Source of the DNA: Methylocaldum marinum
GTDB taxonomy: Bacteria; Pseudomonadota; Gammaproteobacteria; Methylococcales; Methylococcaceae
NCBI RefSeq assembly: GCF_003584645.1
Contig: NZ_AP017928.1
Location: 5,469,501 to 5,533,500, forward strand
DNA length: 64,000 nt
Direction of reading: 5' to 3'
A program made the translations under genes and the position numbers. The notes below the pieces were generated by a model that saw nothing but the letters and a program-made list of their open reading frames with translations, was not told the origin of the DNA and made no database searches. The number at the start of each line of letters is the position of its first letter. Position 1 is the first letter of the stretch. Positions 50,778 through 60,465 of the stretch are shown in pieces.

Positions 50778-51158
50778 TCATTCCGCATCTGAGGGCAAAT
50801 GGGTGGTATAGGTTTGTCGAAAGTGGCGATGCGGGACTTTGTTGGTTGGGTTATGGTACTGCTTCCTGAATTCAAGGCGCAGTTCCCCCAACCGCCCATG
50901 GTTTATCAGTGTGCCGGGGACAGCACTCGGGCCGGGGCAGTCCGCCAGGATGCGGACTGCGGTGAGGAAGGTCTCACGCTGGGGATGGTGCGAGGCCAGC
51001 AGGATGCGGACGCGGCGCGTATTGCGCACTACCGACGCGCCGATCTCGAGCAGTTTCGCCCGTATCGTGGCGGCGCTTGCCCACGCCGGCTCGGTACCGG
51101 CCAGGGCGATCTCGCGCAGGCGCTGCATCAGCGTATAAGCGAGGCCGGCAAACTTCAT
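50778..51158 (-). pseudogene. IS1380-family transposase, C-terminal remnant
   Basis: KFAGLAYTLMQRLREIALAG, ATIRAKLLEIGASVVRNTRR and VRILLASHHPQRETF align with the C-terminal end of ISEcp1/IS1380 transposases. No start, DDE domain or termini remain. Confidence 0.75.
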
Positions 51159-51485
51159 GGGAGCTGATCGCTCCGCCCTGGAAATTGGCTTCGATCACGC
51201 CGGAGCGTTCCGCGCCTGGGATCTTTGCTCGTGGCGAGAAGGTCCGGATTTCTGCGAGAGCCGATCGGGAGAAATCGTTGTTTTGGCACCAACCTGCCTG
51301 GTTCGAAATCAACTCGGCGTTTTTCAAATCCGATTGAGACCCATTTGCGATTCAACCTCCCGGGCCGGTACTTGGGTGCGAACCTTGCGGTATCTCTCGC
51401 TGCTGGGCTTGCTGTCGCCGTTCGTCCGGATCTGCGTGGGGAAGCGCCCCTCGGAACCGATAGCGGACGGGCGGGGAATCGGAAT
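51159..51485. other. Remnant DNA between two dead IS elements
   Basis: No gene. The left part continues the IS1380 remnant (an IEANFQG-type stretch on the minus strand); the rest is not recognised. Confidence 0.4.
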
Positions 51486-52290
51486 CTGTTTTACGACCCG
51501 TATGCCTTGTTGCTGCTGTTGTACTTTTTCAATCCCACGATGACCAGCTTGCGCGGGCTGCAACGCACGACGGACTTGGCCAAAGTCCAGCGCCTCGGGA
51601 TTCACCGCACCGCGCTGGGCTCGCTCAGCGAAGCCCAACAGGTGTTCGATGCCGCCTTGCTGGAACAGGTCATCGCCTCTCTCGCCGGCCGGGTGCCGGC
51701 CCCAACGTCTCGCGCCGGACCGGAAGCGCTGCCGCCGTTGGTGGCCATGCGTGCAGTTTTGTCGGCCGGGGCCAGGAGAACGTCGCGTACGAGGTGCGCC
51801 GGGAGCGCCCCCTCACCGACACCGATCGGGCGGCAGGGGTCATCCGCGATGTGGACCTGCGCCGTCTGGGCACACCGCATCACACGCGACTCTTGCCGCA
51901 GCCGTTCCGGCTGGTCCGGGTCAGCACCGGCCGCCGCCGCATCGACGGCACGGTCGAGCCCCTCATTCTGGTAACCAACCGCCTGGACCTGGATGCCGAG
52001 TTGATTGCCGTGGCCTATCGCTGCCGCTGGACCGTGGAATTGTTCTTTCGTTGGTTGAAGTGCGTGTTGAGCTGTCGGCATCTGCTCAGCCAGACCGCCA
52101 ACGGCGTTACGTTCCAGGTGTATGCCGCCACATCATCGCCAGTTTGCTGCTGAGTCTCTGGATCGGCCACGCCCCGACTAAGGCCACCTATGAAATGGTG
52201 TGCCATTACCTGAGCGGTTGGGCGACCGAGGAGGAGATGATCGCCTATTTGGAGCGCATGCGTCACAAAGCCACCTTAAGCAAAAAATAA
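51486..52290 (+). pseudogene. IS4-family transposase remnant
   Basis: The N-terminal part FYDPYALLLLLYFFNPTMTS, LRGLQRTTDLAKVQRLGIHR and the C-terminal part YRCRWTVELFFRWLKCVLSC, then SLLLSLWIGHAPTKATYEM lie in three different frames. Most of the DDE core is deleted. Confidence 0.82.
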
Positions 52291-52646
52291 GCCGAACACT
52301 ATTGGCACGACACCAAGGCCGAGACTTCGCTAGATAGCCGTTGTCGGAAACAGGTTCCCATGCCGACGCTTACTGCCCCGTGCTCGCAGTGCGGGCCATC
52401 GGCCGTTCGGGGCTCCCGACAGACGCTTTCGAGCTTGCCCGGCAGCCCGCCGGACCGGGCCGGCGGCTGGCCGACGTTGCCGGACGACGCGGCGATGATG
52501 TGCCGTTTCAGGCTTGAGAAGCGAGATGGCTTGCGCCGTCTATCAGGCTGCTGCGACGGAAACATGCCGACAGCAGTTCATGTTGTTGATCGGGCAATCA
52601 TGTTCGGGGTGAGGCTAAAAAAAGCTAACAATCAATCGGATACGAG
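52291..52646. other. Intergenic, no gene recognised
   Basis: Short ORFs only; none protein-like. It forms the upstream region of the following operon. Confidence 0.4.
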
Positions 52647-52663
52647 TTGGCATCGATCCTGCT
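52647..52663 (+). promoter_or_regulatory. Candidate sigma-54 promoter
   Basis: TTGGCATCGATCCTGCT has GG and GC spaced by 12 nt, close to the -24/-12 consensus TTGGCAC-N5-TTGCW. It lies about 70 nt before the amidohydrolase start. A CCCGCG/CGCGGG hairpin (about 52678-52694) follows in the leader. Confidence 0.5.
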
Positions 52664-52731
52664 CCTAGGGGTTGCGCCCGCGGAAAACGCGGGATTCATA
52701 AACCCTAGCAGATGACAAGGAGAATCCTTCG

Positions 52732-54249
52732 ATGAGCAACTCTCCATCGTATAGCGCCTATCAGAAAAAGCAGTCCCCGTCCTGGGCGATTCGCGAACAA
52801 CTGGACCACCCGGTGATCGATACCGATGTACATACCATCGAATACACGCCGCTACTGGAAGAATACATCGCCGAGGAGGGCGGCGCGGCCTCGGTGGAGC
52901 AGTTCCGGGCCGCCATCGCACGCGGTTTCGGCTATCTCGGCAATGCCTGGTACGACCAGAGCTGGGACGAGCGCCGCGCCAAGCGTAGCACCCGTCCGCC
53001 GTGGTGGGCACTGCCGACCAAGAATACCCTGGACCTCGCCACCGTCAGCCTGCCCGCATTGCTCCACGAGCGGATTCAGGAGGCGGGCATCGATTTCGCC
53101 GTGCTCTATCCGAACATCGCGACCTTCGCGCCGCATATCGGCAACCCGGACCTGCGCCGGATCGTGGTTCGCGCGGTGAACCGCTTCAATGCCGATCTGT
53201 TCCGCAACTATTCCGACCGTCTGACGCCGGTGGCGGCGATTCCGCTGCACACTCCAGAGGAGGGCATAGCGGAGCTGGAGTACGCGGTGAAGGAGCTCGG
53301 CCTCAAGGCCGCTTTGATCCCGGGATATGTCAACCGTCCGATCAAGGCGCTGGCCGACAAATATCCCCGCGACCAGCATCCGGATGTCGCGCAGAACGGT
53401 TTCTGGGTGGATACCTACGGACTCGACAGCGAGCACGATTACGACCCGTTCTGGGCCAAGGCGGTCGAGCTCAAAGTGGTCCTGACCACCCATTCCGCCG
53501 GTATGGGCTGGACCGCTCGCCGCTCTATCTCCAACTACATGTACAACCATATCGGCCATTTCGCCGACGCCTCACACGCCTTGGCCAAGGCTTTGTTCTT
53601 CGGCGGCGTCACCCGACGTTTCCCGGATCTACGCGTCGGACTCCTCGAAGGGGGCGCGGCCTGGGCCGCGAACCTGTTCGCCGATCTGGTGGGCCATTGG
53701 GAAAAGCGTAACGGCCGCGCCATAGAGAACTACAACCCGGCCAGCGTGGACAAGGCGTTGCTGGCGGAACTGTTCGAGCGATACGGGAGCGACGTGCTGC
53801 GCGGCAAGTCTCTGGTGGACGGCGACGCACTGATCGGCGGCGCTCTCGGCCGGGCAAACAATTTCCGCGCCCAAGATCCGGACCGGCTCGATGACTTCGC
53901 GGCTGCGGGCATCGAGAAAGTGGAAGACATCGCCGCCCGTTTCGTTCCCAACTTCTATTTCGGCGCGGAAGCGGACGATCCCACAGTGGCCTTCGCTTTC
54001 AACGAAAAGGCTCTGGGGGCGAGGTTGAACGCCTTCTGGGCTTCCGACAGCGGCCATTGGGACGTTCCCGACCTGACCGAAGTGCTGGCCGACACCTATC
54101 GCCTGGTACAGAACGGAGCGCTGTCGGAACAGGATTTCCGTGATCTGGTGTACACCCATCCCTATAACTTTTACGCCGGGACCAATCCGGACTTCTTCAA
54201 GGGAACCGCCTTCGACGGCGGCGTGAAGAAGGTGAAACGGGCCGCGTAG
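52732..54249 (+). CDS. Amidohydrolase-2 family metal-dependent hydrolase
   Basis: 505 aa. VIDTDVHTIEYTP at the N-terminus supplies the D-x-H metal motif; TTHSAGMGW and FWASDSGHWDVPD place further ligands as in ACMSD-like amidohydrolases and decarboxylases. ACAAGGAGAATC gives a good ribosome site. First gene of a same-strand run ending with a dienelactone hydrolase, so a role in degrading an imported compound is likely; the substrate is not known. Confidence 0.85.
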   Translation: MSNSPSYSAYQKKQSPSWAIREQLDHPVIDTDVHTIEYTPLLEEYIAEEGGAASVEQFRAAIARGFGYLGNAWYDQSWDERRAKRSTRPPWWALPTKNTLDLATVSLPALLHERIQEAGIDFAVLYPNIATFAPHIGNPDLRRIVVRAVNRFNADLFRNYSDRLTPVAAIPLHTPEEGIAELEYAVKELGLKAALIPGYVNRPIKALADKYPRDQHPDVAQNGFWVDTYGLDSEHDYDPFWAKAVELKVVLTTHSAGMGWTARRSISNYMYNHIGHFADASHALAKALFFGGVTRRFPDLRVGLLEGGAAWAANLFADLVGHWEKRNGRAIENYNPASVDKALLAELFERYGSDVLRGKSLVDGDALIGGALGRANNFRAQDPDRLDDFAAAGIEKVEDIAARFVPNFYFGAEADDPTVAFAFNEKALGARLNAFWASDSGHWDVPDLTEVLADTYRLVQNGALSEQDFRDLVYTHPYNFYAGTNPDFFKGTAFDGGVKKVKRAA

Positions 54250-54313
54250 CCGGGGTTTGGGCCGGCCGTCGGGGGGGCGGCCGGTCACGCACTCGCATAC
54301 AGAGAACGGGAAT

Positions 54314-55849
54314 ATGACATACCCACAGCTTGCAAACTCGGGAGGACGGCAGTTCTTCCGGAGGTCGGCGCGATATGCCGGGGTCGTTCTTGCGGCGGGG
54401 CTGGTGCCCGGCACCGCCGCGGCGGTCACGAACGCCGCGGAAATTACCGACCTGAAAAAACAGATCGAGCAGCTTCAGAAGACAATGGAGGCGCTGCAAG
54501 CCAGGGTAGAGCAAGCCGAGTCCGCGGCCGCCGCGGCGGCTCCGGTGGAAGGCGAGGTACCGGCGACACAGGAAGACATTCAGGGTCTGACGACGGACCT
54601 TGAAAACTTCAAATGGCAGTGGCAGCGCGAGCGGGAAACCCACACCGCCTTGAGCACCCGCGCCCTGACGATCGGCGGTACTGTTCAGGGCCGCTACGGG
54701 TGGAATGAAGCAAAATTTTCCGGCGGCGACGTGGTACGAAGGGACAACTCGTTCGATATCGGCGCGGCGCTGATTTCCTTTTCCGGCAATCTGTACCGGG
54801 ATTACGAAGAAGGCCGTAACCTCTTATACCGGGTCAGCTTCGGCGCTTCGCCGCAGACCGGTGTGGCCTCGGCCAACCTGCTGGACGCCCAGGTCAGTTA
54901 CGACGTTCTTCCCACCATCAACCTGGAGGAATCGAGGTTGAGACTGACGCTGGGCCAGCAGCTCTTGCCCTTCGGTCTGGAAGTCAACGCGACCGAGGAT
55001 TTGAAGCCTCTGATCCAGAACGCGCTGTTCACCGGCGCGAGCATTCCCCTCACGACCAAGGACGGCCGCAGCGTCAGCATCCCGGGTACCGGCCTCGCCG
55101 CGCGGCAGATTGGCTTCATCGCCCGCGGCGACCTGTTCCCGCAGGTCGACTGGGGCTCCAACTACCGCGCGCCCATCGTCGAATACGCCATCGGCGTGGT
55201 CAACGGCAATGGCGCCAACCGTAGCGACGACAATAGCGCGAAGGATTTCATCGGCCACCTGGGATTCACCGCGCCGGTGGATTACAACTCCTGGCTGCGG
55301 GAGATCAAGATCGGCGGATCGTTCTATTTCGGCACCCAGAACGTCAGGGAAACCTACTACACCGATGCCTCGAGGACGGCGACGGCGACCACGCTGCTCG
55401 ACGAAGGCGAAAAGAACCGGGTCGGTCTCGATTTTTCCTACAACCACAATCCGATCGGTCTGACCTTCGAGTGGGTTCGGTCTTGGGACGAGGTTTACCC
55501 AGGCATTTCACCGTTCAAGACCAAGTCGCCCGAACATTACATACGCAAGGGCGAGGCCTTTACCACCACGCTTTTCTATAACTTCGGGGCTCAGTTCGTG
55601 AAGAGCTACCGCTCGCAAGGCCGCTACGACGACTGGTGGCCCAAGAGCTACCAGGTGTTTTTCCGCTGGGACAGCTGGGATCCGGACATCCGCAATGCCA
55701 ACGACAAGATCCAGTATCTCACGCCCGGCATCAACATCTTCTTCGCGGAAACCACCAAGCTCCAGTTGAACTACTACCACCAAATCCTGGAGGACTCGAA
55801 CATTGAAAGGAACGACCAGTTCCTGGCGCAGATTCAGTTCGGTTTTTGA
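54314..55849 (+). CDS. Outer-membrane porin with N-terminal coiled coil
   Basis: 511 aa. A signal peptide (RRSARYAGVVLAAGLVPGTAAA) precedes a coiled coil (EITDLKKQIEQLQKTMEALQ) and then amphipathic beta strands ending in the aromatic terminus IQFGF. It resembles phosphate-selective porin O/P type proteins. ATG 54314 puts the signal peptide at the right place. It follows the amidohydrolase by 64 nt and would admit the substrate of the ABC system. Confidence 0.82.
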   Translation: MTYPQLANSGGRQFFRRSARYAGVVLAAGLVPGTAAAVTNAAEITDLKKQIEQLQKTMEALQARVEQAESAAAAAAPVEGEVPATQEDIQGLTTDLENFKWQWQRERETHTALSTRALTIGGTVQGRYGWNEAKFSGGDVVRRDNSFDIGAALISFSGNLYRDYEEGRNLLYRVSFGASPQTGVASANLLDAQVSYDVLPTINLEESRLRLTLGQQLLPFGLEVNATEDLKPLIQNALFTGASIPLTTKDGRSVSIPGTGLAARQIGFIARGDLFPQVDWGSNYRAPIVEYAIGVVNGNGANRSDDNSAKDFIGHLGFTAPVDYNSWLREIKIGGSFYFGTQNVRETYYTDASRTATATTLLDEGEKNRVGLDFSYNHNPIGLTFEWVRSWDEVYPGISPFKTKSPEHYIRKGEAFTTTLFYNFGAQFVKSYRSQGRYDDWWPKSYQVFFRWDSWDPDIRNANDKIQYLTPGINIFFAETTKLQLNYYHQILEDSNIERNDQFLAQIQFGF

Positions 55850-55881
55850 GGGTTGAGTGGATATAGCACTGGGAGGATCCG

Positions 55882-56958
55882 ATGAGAACGGCGGTCACGG
55901 CTTTGAAACGCTTGATTGGGCTGGCGAATGTCCTCGTCTTCGGCTGGGCGGCGACGGCAGGGGCGGATGTGCCGGAGGAGATCAACTTCGGGGTCGCATC
56001 CATCGGTCTCGGCGGACGGCCCTTCGTGGGAGGTTCGGTGGCTTCGGTGGCGCATGCGAAAGGATGGCTGGAGGAGGAATTCAAGGCCGAAGAGATCAAG
56101 GTCAACTGGCATTTTTTCAAGACCGCGGGACCCGGCGTCAACGAAGCCTATTCGAACGGTGCGCTGGACTTCGCCTGGCAGGGCGATCTACCCCAACTCA
56201 TCGGCCGGTACAGCGGGCTCAAGGTCAAGTACATCCTGGGCGGCGGGCGGCGCCAGCACTTCTATCTCGCGGCAAGGCCGGATTCCGCCGCCGCGAGCAT
56301 AGCGGACATCAAGGGCCGCAGCGTCGCCATCCACAAGGGCACGTGTCCGCAGCTGTCGATCGCGAGGCTCCTGGATGCCCATGGGCTCCGGGAAAGAGAC
56401 CTCAGAGTCTACAACATGGACGGCCTGTCTGCCGCCTCCGCCCTCGGCAGCGGCGATCTGGAGTTGGCCTTCGGGGCATTCAACCTGTTCTCGCTACGTG
56501 ACCAGGGACTCGCCAAGATCATTTACTCGGGGAGTGAGGACGACGGCAAATACGGCTGTTCCACTGGCTTCACCGTAACCGAGGCGTTCGCGAACAAATA
56601 CCCGGACATCACCCGGCGGGTGGTCAAGACCATCGTCCGAGCCGCGCACTGGGCCGCCGATCCAGCGAATCGCGACGAGCTTTACGAAATCTGGGCGAAA
56701 TCCGGCGTGCCTTTCGCGCATTACAAAGAGGAATGGGATACCCAGGATCTGAAACGGAAACTCTCTCCGCTGATCGACGATTTTCAGCTGAACCGCTACC
56801 GCGTAGCCCTGGAGGACGCGCGGAAGTTCGGACTGGTGCGCGGCCGGATCGATTTCGACCGATGGATCGACCGGAGCTATCTGGATGCGGCCCTGACCGA
56901 ACTGAATTTACAGGATTTTTGGATACCCGAGGATGCCGACGGGAAGTTGAAGGAGTGA
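55882..56958 (+). CDS. ABC transporter substrate-binding protein, NMT1/SsuA type (1)
   Basis: 358 aa with a signal peptide (LIGLANVLVFGWAATAGA). INFGVASIGLGGRPFVGGSV and LDFAWQGDLPQLIGRYSGL are typical of sulfonate/nitrate-type type 2 binding proteins. GGAGGATCC precedes the ATG. It is a paralogue of the protein encoded at 57153, about 55-60% identical by eye. Confidence 0.86.
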   Translation: MRTAVTALKRLIGLANVLVFGWAATAGADVPEEINFGVASIGLGGRPFVGGSVASVAHAKGWLEEEFKAEEIKVNWHFFKTAGPGVNEAYSNGALDFAWQGDLPQLIGRYSGLKVKYILGGGRRQHFYLAARPDSAAASIADIKGRSVAIHKGTCPQLSIARLLDAHGLRERDLRVYNMDGLSAASALGSGDLELAFGAFNLFSLRDQGLAKIIYSGSEDDGKYGCSTGFTVTEAFANKYPDITRRVVKTIVRAAHWAADPANRDELYEIWAKSGVPFAHYKEEWDTQDLKRKLSPLIDDFQLNRYRVALEDARKFGLVRGRIDFDRWIDRSYLDAALTELNLQDFWIPEDADGKLKE

Positions 56959-57011
56959 GTTTGCAGGCCGGATCGAGTACGAGCGTTCCGGCGTGGTGCC
57001 GGATGCGAGTC

Positions 57012-57065
57012 GCAGGTCGGCAATGCTTTGCCGACGACTGTGTCGGGAAAGCATTGCCGACCTAC
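57012..57065. repeat. REP-like repeat GTAGGTCGG family
   Basis: CAGGTCGGCAATGCTTTGCC to GCATTGCCGACCTAC, related to 2009-2063. It separates the two binding-protein genes. Confidence 0.65.
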
Positions 57066-57152
57066 AGCGCTCCCGGCAAACGGCGCGGAAACGCCGAATA
57101 TCAATGAAACCTTGATTGACCGAGATATTTTGAACGCCATTTGGAGTGTGCA

Positions 57153-58244
57153 ATGAGAGTCACGAAGCTATTCAAACTGGCGGCATTGTCCGCCATCACC
57201 CTACACGGCGCCGTCTTTGCCGAGGGCAAGCCCAGCGTCATCAATTTCGGCGTGGCCAGCGTCGGCAACGGCGGACGGCCGCAGGTCGGCGGGAGCTGGA
57301 TCGCCACAGCCCATTCGAAGGGGATGCTGGAAGAAGAGTTCAAGGCCGACGGCATTCAGGTACGCTGGCATTTCTTCAAAACCGCCGGCCCCGGCGTCAA
57401 CGAAGCCTATACCAACAACCTGCTGGATTTTGCCTACCAAGGCGACTTGCCCCAGATCATCGGCAAGGCCAACGGCCTGCCCACCAAGTTCATCCTGGCC
57501 GCGGGACGCCGAGCCAATTTCTATCTGGCGGCCACCGAGGATTCCAGTGCCCAGTCGGTCAAGGACATCGCCGGCCGCAAGGTGTCGATCTTCAAGGGTA
57601 CCTGCACCCAGCTGTCCGCCGGCCGCGCCCTGGAAGCCAACGGCCTCAGCGAGAAGGATCTTAAGGTCTACAGCATGGACACCGCCACCTCCACCGCGGC
57701 TCTCGCGACCAAGGACGTGGAACTGGCCTTCGGCGGCAATAACCTGTTTTCGGTGCGCGACCGCGGTCTCGCCAAGATCGTCTACAGTGCCAAGGAGGAC
57801 AACGGCGGCAAGTACGGCTGCTCGACCGGCGTGACGGTTACCGAAGAATTTGCCGCGAAGTATCCGGACATCGTCAAGCGAGTCGTCAAGACCCTGTTGA
57901 AAGCGGCGCTCTGGACCGAAGACCAGAAGAACCGTAACCAGGTGTATCAGTTATGGGCCAAGTCCGGTTTCCCTTACCGCTATTGGGAGCAGGACAACGC
58001 CGGGCAGGATTTCCATGTCCGGCAGTCGCCGCTTCTCGACGAATGGTTCGTGGCCAGCTATCGGAAATCCATCGCCGACGCCAAGCGTTTCGGTCTGTTG
58101 AAACGCGATATCGACCTCGAGCGATGGTTCGACCGGAGCTTTCTGGAGGCCGCGCTCAAGGAACTCAACCTGGAAAACCACTGGCAGCCTGAAAGAGCGG
58201 AAGCGTGGCAGACCGAAGGCGCTTCGCTCCAGGCCGCCAATTGA
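57153..58244 (+). CDS. ABC transporter substrate-binding protein, NMT1/SsuA type (2)
   Basis: 363 aa with signal peptide (LAALSAITLHGAVFA). INFGVASVGNGGRPQVGGSW, HFFKTAGPGVNEAYTNNLLD and KGTCTQLSAGRALEANGLSE parallel its neighbour. TTGGAGTG precedes ATG 57153. The stop overlaps the TTG start of the fusion permease. Confidence 0.87.
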   Translation: MRVTKLFKLAALSAITLHGAVFAEGKPSVINFGVASVGNGGRPQVGGSWIATAHSKGMLEEEFKADGIQVRWHFFKTAGPGVNEAYTNNLLDFAYQGDLPQIIGKANGLPTKFILAAGRRANFYLAATEDSSAQSVKDIAGRKVSIFKGTCTQLSAGRALEANGLSEKDLKVYSMDTATSTAALATKDVELAFGGNNLFSVRDRGLAKIVYSAKEDNGGKYGCSTGVTVTEEFAAKYPDIVKRVVKTLLKAALWTEDQKNRNQVYQLWAKSGFPYRYWEQDNAGQDFHVRQSPLLDEWFVASYRKSIADAKRFGLLKRDIDLERWFDRSFLEAALKELNLENHWQPERAEAWQTEGASLQAAN

Positions 58245-60346
58245 GCGCGACGACAGTGGCAGCGAACACGAGACGCAAGCGGGTTACATTACCGGTGAGT
58301 CCGGCGGCCGAGGCGGTCGGCCCGGCCTCGTTCAGGACAGGGCGGGGGCCGGCCCATGCCGGCGTCCGGCTCCAGTCGGAAGGCCGATTGATCCGGTTCC
58401 TGTTGCTGGTGGCGCTCGGCGGGCTAGCGATCGGGATGGTTAAGGCGGCGACGCCGCTGTACGCGCTCGCCCTGGGCGCCGGCAAAGGGGAAATCGGCCT
58501 GATCACCGGTGCGCAGCCGTTGATGATCGCCCTGGTTAGCATTCCCATAGGTCTCGCCGTCGGCCATTACGGACCACGCGCATTGTTCGTGGTCGGGAGC
58601 CTCGCCGCCGCGGCCATTCATGCGGCGGTAGCCGGGACCGATTCCCCCTGGTGGCTGCTGGCGGCCACGGCCGCGGCGAGCTTTTTCATGCCCATGCGCT
58701 TCGTATCCACCCAAAGCGAGTTCTTCCATTACCTGGTCGCCGCCGGTGGTCGAAAGGCGGGTTGGCTGCGGGGGGCTCAATTGGGCGGCGCCTTCGTTCT
58801 GGGGCCCATGCTGGGCGGGTACCTGGTGAGCTGGATCGGCTACGAGCGGACCTATTGGGTCATCGCCCTGGTATTCCTCCTGCCGATCATGCTGGCTCCG
58901 GGGGTTTTGAGTGGCCGTTGCGAGGCTCGCCGACGGCGAACCGCGGAAGAATCCGGGCCGATATTGCGTCAGCTGGGAAAGATTTTCAGACATCCGGAGA
59001 TCCTCGAGACCAGCCTGATCGATCTGGCATCCCATGCCGCCCTGATGTTTTACACAGTGTTCATCATGGTGCTGGCGCTCGAGCAGTTCCACGTGTCCAG
59101 GGAAGCGGCCACGCACCTCATTGCGATCCAGGGATTCAGCTTCATGAGCGCGCTGTTCTTGCTGGATGGTTTGTTGTGCAGACTCGGGCGGGAGCTTTTT
59201 TACGGATTCAGCTTCGGTAGCGCGATCCTGGGGCTCCTATTGCTGGGGACCGGACGAGAGCTGCTGCATGTTCAGATCGGGGGAGCTTTCCTGGGTATCG
59301 GTCTCGGAATGCTTGGCATCGCCAACATGGTCCGGTTGGCCGCTGTCAGCGAAAAGCTGGGGCGCGGGACCGTCGCGGGCGCTTCCACGCTATCCGGCCC
59401 GCTCGGGGGAATGCTCGGTACGCTGGGCGGGGGCTTCGCGAGCCAGTGGATTCCTCTTCAACACATTTTCATGGGGCTTATGACGGCTATGACCATCATT
59501 GCGATCTTCACCCTTTATCGTGAGAAACACGGGCTAACCTCTCGCGCTCTCGCTTGGACGGTATCCGCGCTGGCGTCGGTGTTCGGCCGTGTGCTCGGAC
59601 TGTCCGTTTACGTGCTGTTTCCCGCCGCTCTTTTGTTGCTTTGGCAGCTTTCGGCGCATTACGGTTGGACGTCTCCGCAAATTCTGCCGCCGCCGGCGAT
59701 TGTTTGGGCCACTCTGACCGACCTTTTTTCCAGCGGCGAAATCGCGACCAATCTGGGCATCAGCCTAAGCCGGGTGTTCCAGGGGTTCGCCCTGGGCGGC
59801 GGGATCGGTTTGGTTCTGGGGTTCGCCATAGGCCTGTCGCGCACCGTCGAGGCTTATCTCGGCCCGATCTTCAAGGCTCTCGCCAGCGTGCCGATACTCG
59901 GCTGGATACCTCTCCTCATCGTTTTGCTGGGCATAGACGAAGCGCTCAAGGTGGTGGTCATCGCCATCGGCTGCGTGGTTCCGGTGACCCTGAACGCGCT
60001 GGAAGGCGTTCGCGGGGTTCCCAAGGGCTATGTGGAAGTGGCCCGGGTGTTTCGTTTCAGCCGCCGGCAGCTGTTGCGGAAGGTCGTCATTCCGGCCGCC
60101 ATCCCGCCCATCTTCTCGGGCATCAGCTTGTCCCTGAGCCATGCCTGGAAGGCCATGGTAGCGGTCGAGCTCATGGCTTCATCGGAAGGGATCGGGTTCC
60201 TGATGGTCATGGGCCGGCAGCTTTTCCAGCTGGACGTGGTGCTGGCCACGATCCTGGTGATCGGCGCGGTCGGGCTGATCCTCGATCAGCTGCTGCGGCT
60301 GATCGAGCGGTACCTGACCCGGTGGCGGCCTTCGGTCGCACGATGA
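58241..60346 (+). CDS. Fusion of an MFS transporter and an SsuC-type ABC permease
   Basis: One 701-aa frame. Residues 45 to about 440 form an MFS carrier (AIGMVKAATPLYALALGAGK, PMRFVSTQSEFFHYL, TLSGPLGGMLGTLGGGFAS). Residues about 450-701 are a BPD ABC permease: LPPPAIVWATLTDLFSSGEI, NLGISLSRVFQGFALGGGIG and the EAA loop EVARVFRFSRRQLLRKVVIP. The start is TTG 58241, overlapping the previous stop (TTGA), as for fdhE. No frame break separates the halves. The permease half would pair with the ATPase at 61307; the purpose of the MFS half is unknown. Confidence 0.87.
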   Translation: MSATTVAANTRRKRVTLPVSPAAEAVGPASFRTGRGPAHAGVRLQSEGRLIRFLLLVALGGLAIGMVKAATPLYALALGAGKGEIGLITGAQPLMIALVSIPIGLAVGHYGPRALFVVGSLAAAAIHAAVAGTDSPWWLLAATAAASFFMPMRFVSTQSEFFHYLVAAGGRKAGWLRGAQLGGAFVLGPMLGGYLVSWIGYERTYWVIALVFLLPIMLAPGVLSGRCEARRRRTAEESGPILRQLGKIFRHPEILETSLIDLASHAALMFYTVFIMVLALEQFHVSREAATHLIAIQGFSFMSALFLLDGLLCRLGRELFYGFSFGSAILGLLLLGTGRELLHVQIGGAFLGIGLGMLGIANMVRLAAVSEKLGRGTVAGASTLSGPLGGMLGTLGGGFASQWIPLQHIFMGLMTAMTIIAIFTLYREKHGLTSRALAWTVSALASVFGRVLGLSVYVLFPAALLLLWQLSAHYGWTSPQILPPPAIVWATLTDLFSSGEIATNLGISLSRVFQGFALGGGIGLVLGFAIGLSRTVEAYLGPIFKALASVPILGWIPLLIVLLGIDEALKVVVIAIGCVVPVTLNALEGVRGVPKGYVEVARVFRFSRRQLLRKVVIPAAIPPIFSGISLSLSHAWKAMVAVELMASSEGIGFLMVMGRQLFQLDVVLATILVIGAVGLILDQLLRLIERYLTRWRPSVAR

Positions 60347-60465
60347 GACGTCTCTGTCCCATATCGCCAAGGCAAATGCCCGGCGCATGGGCGTAAACCG
60401 GGCAACCCGCTCCGGAAGGGGCGTGAGCCGGAACGTTTTTCTTCAACATTTAAGGAGGTCGCACA

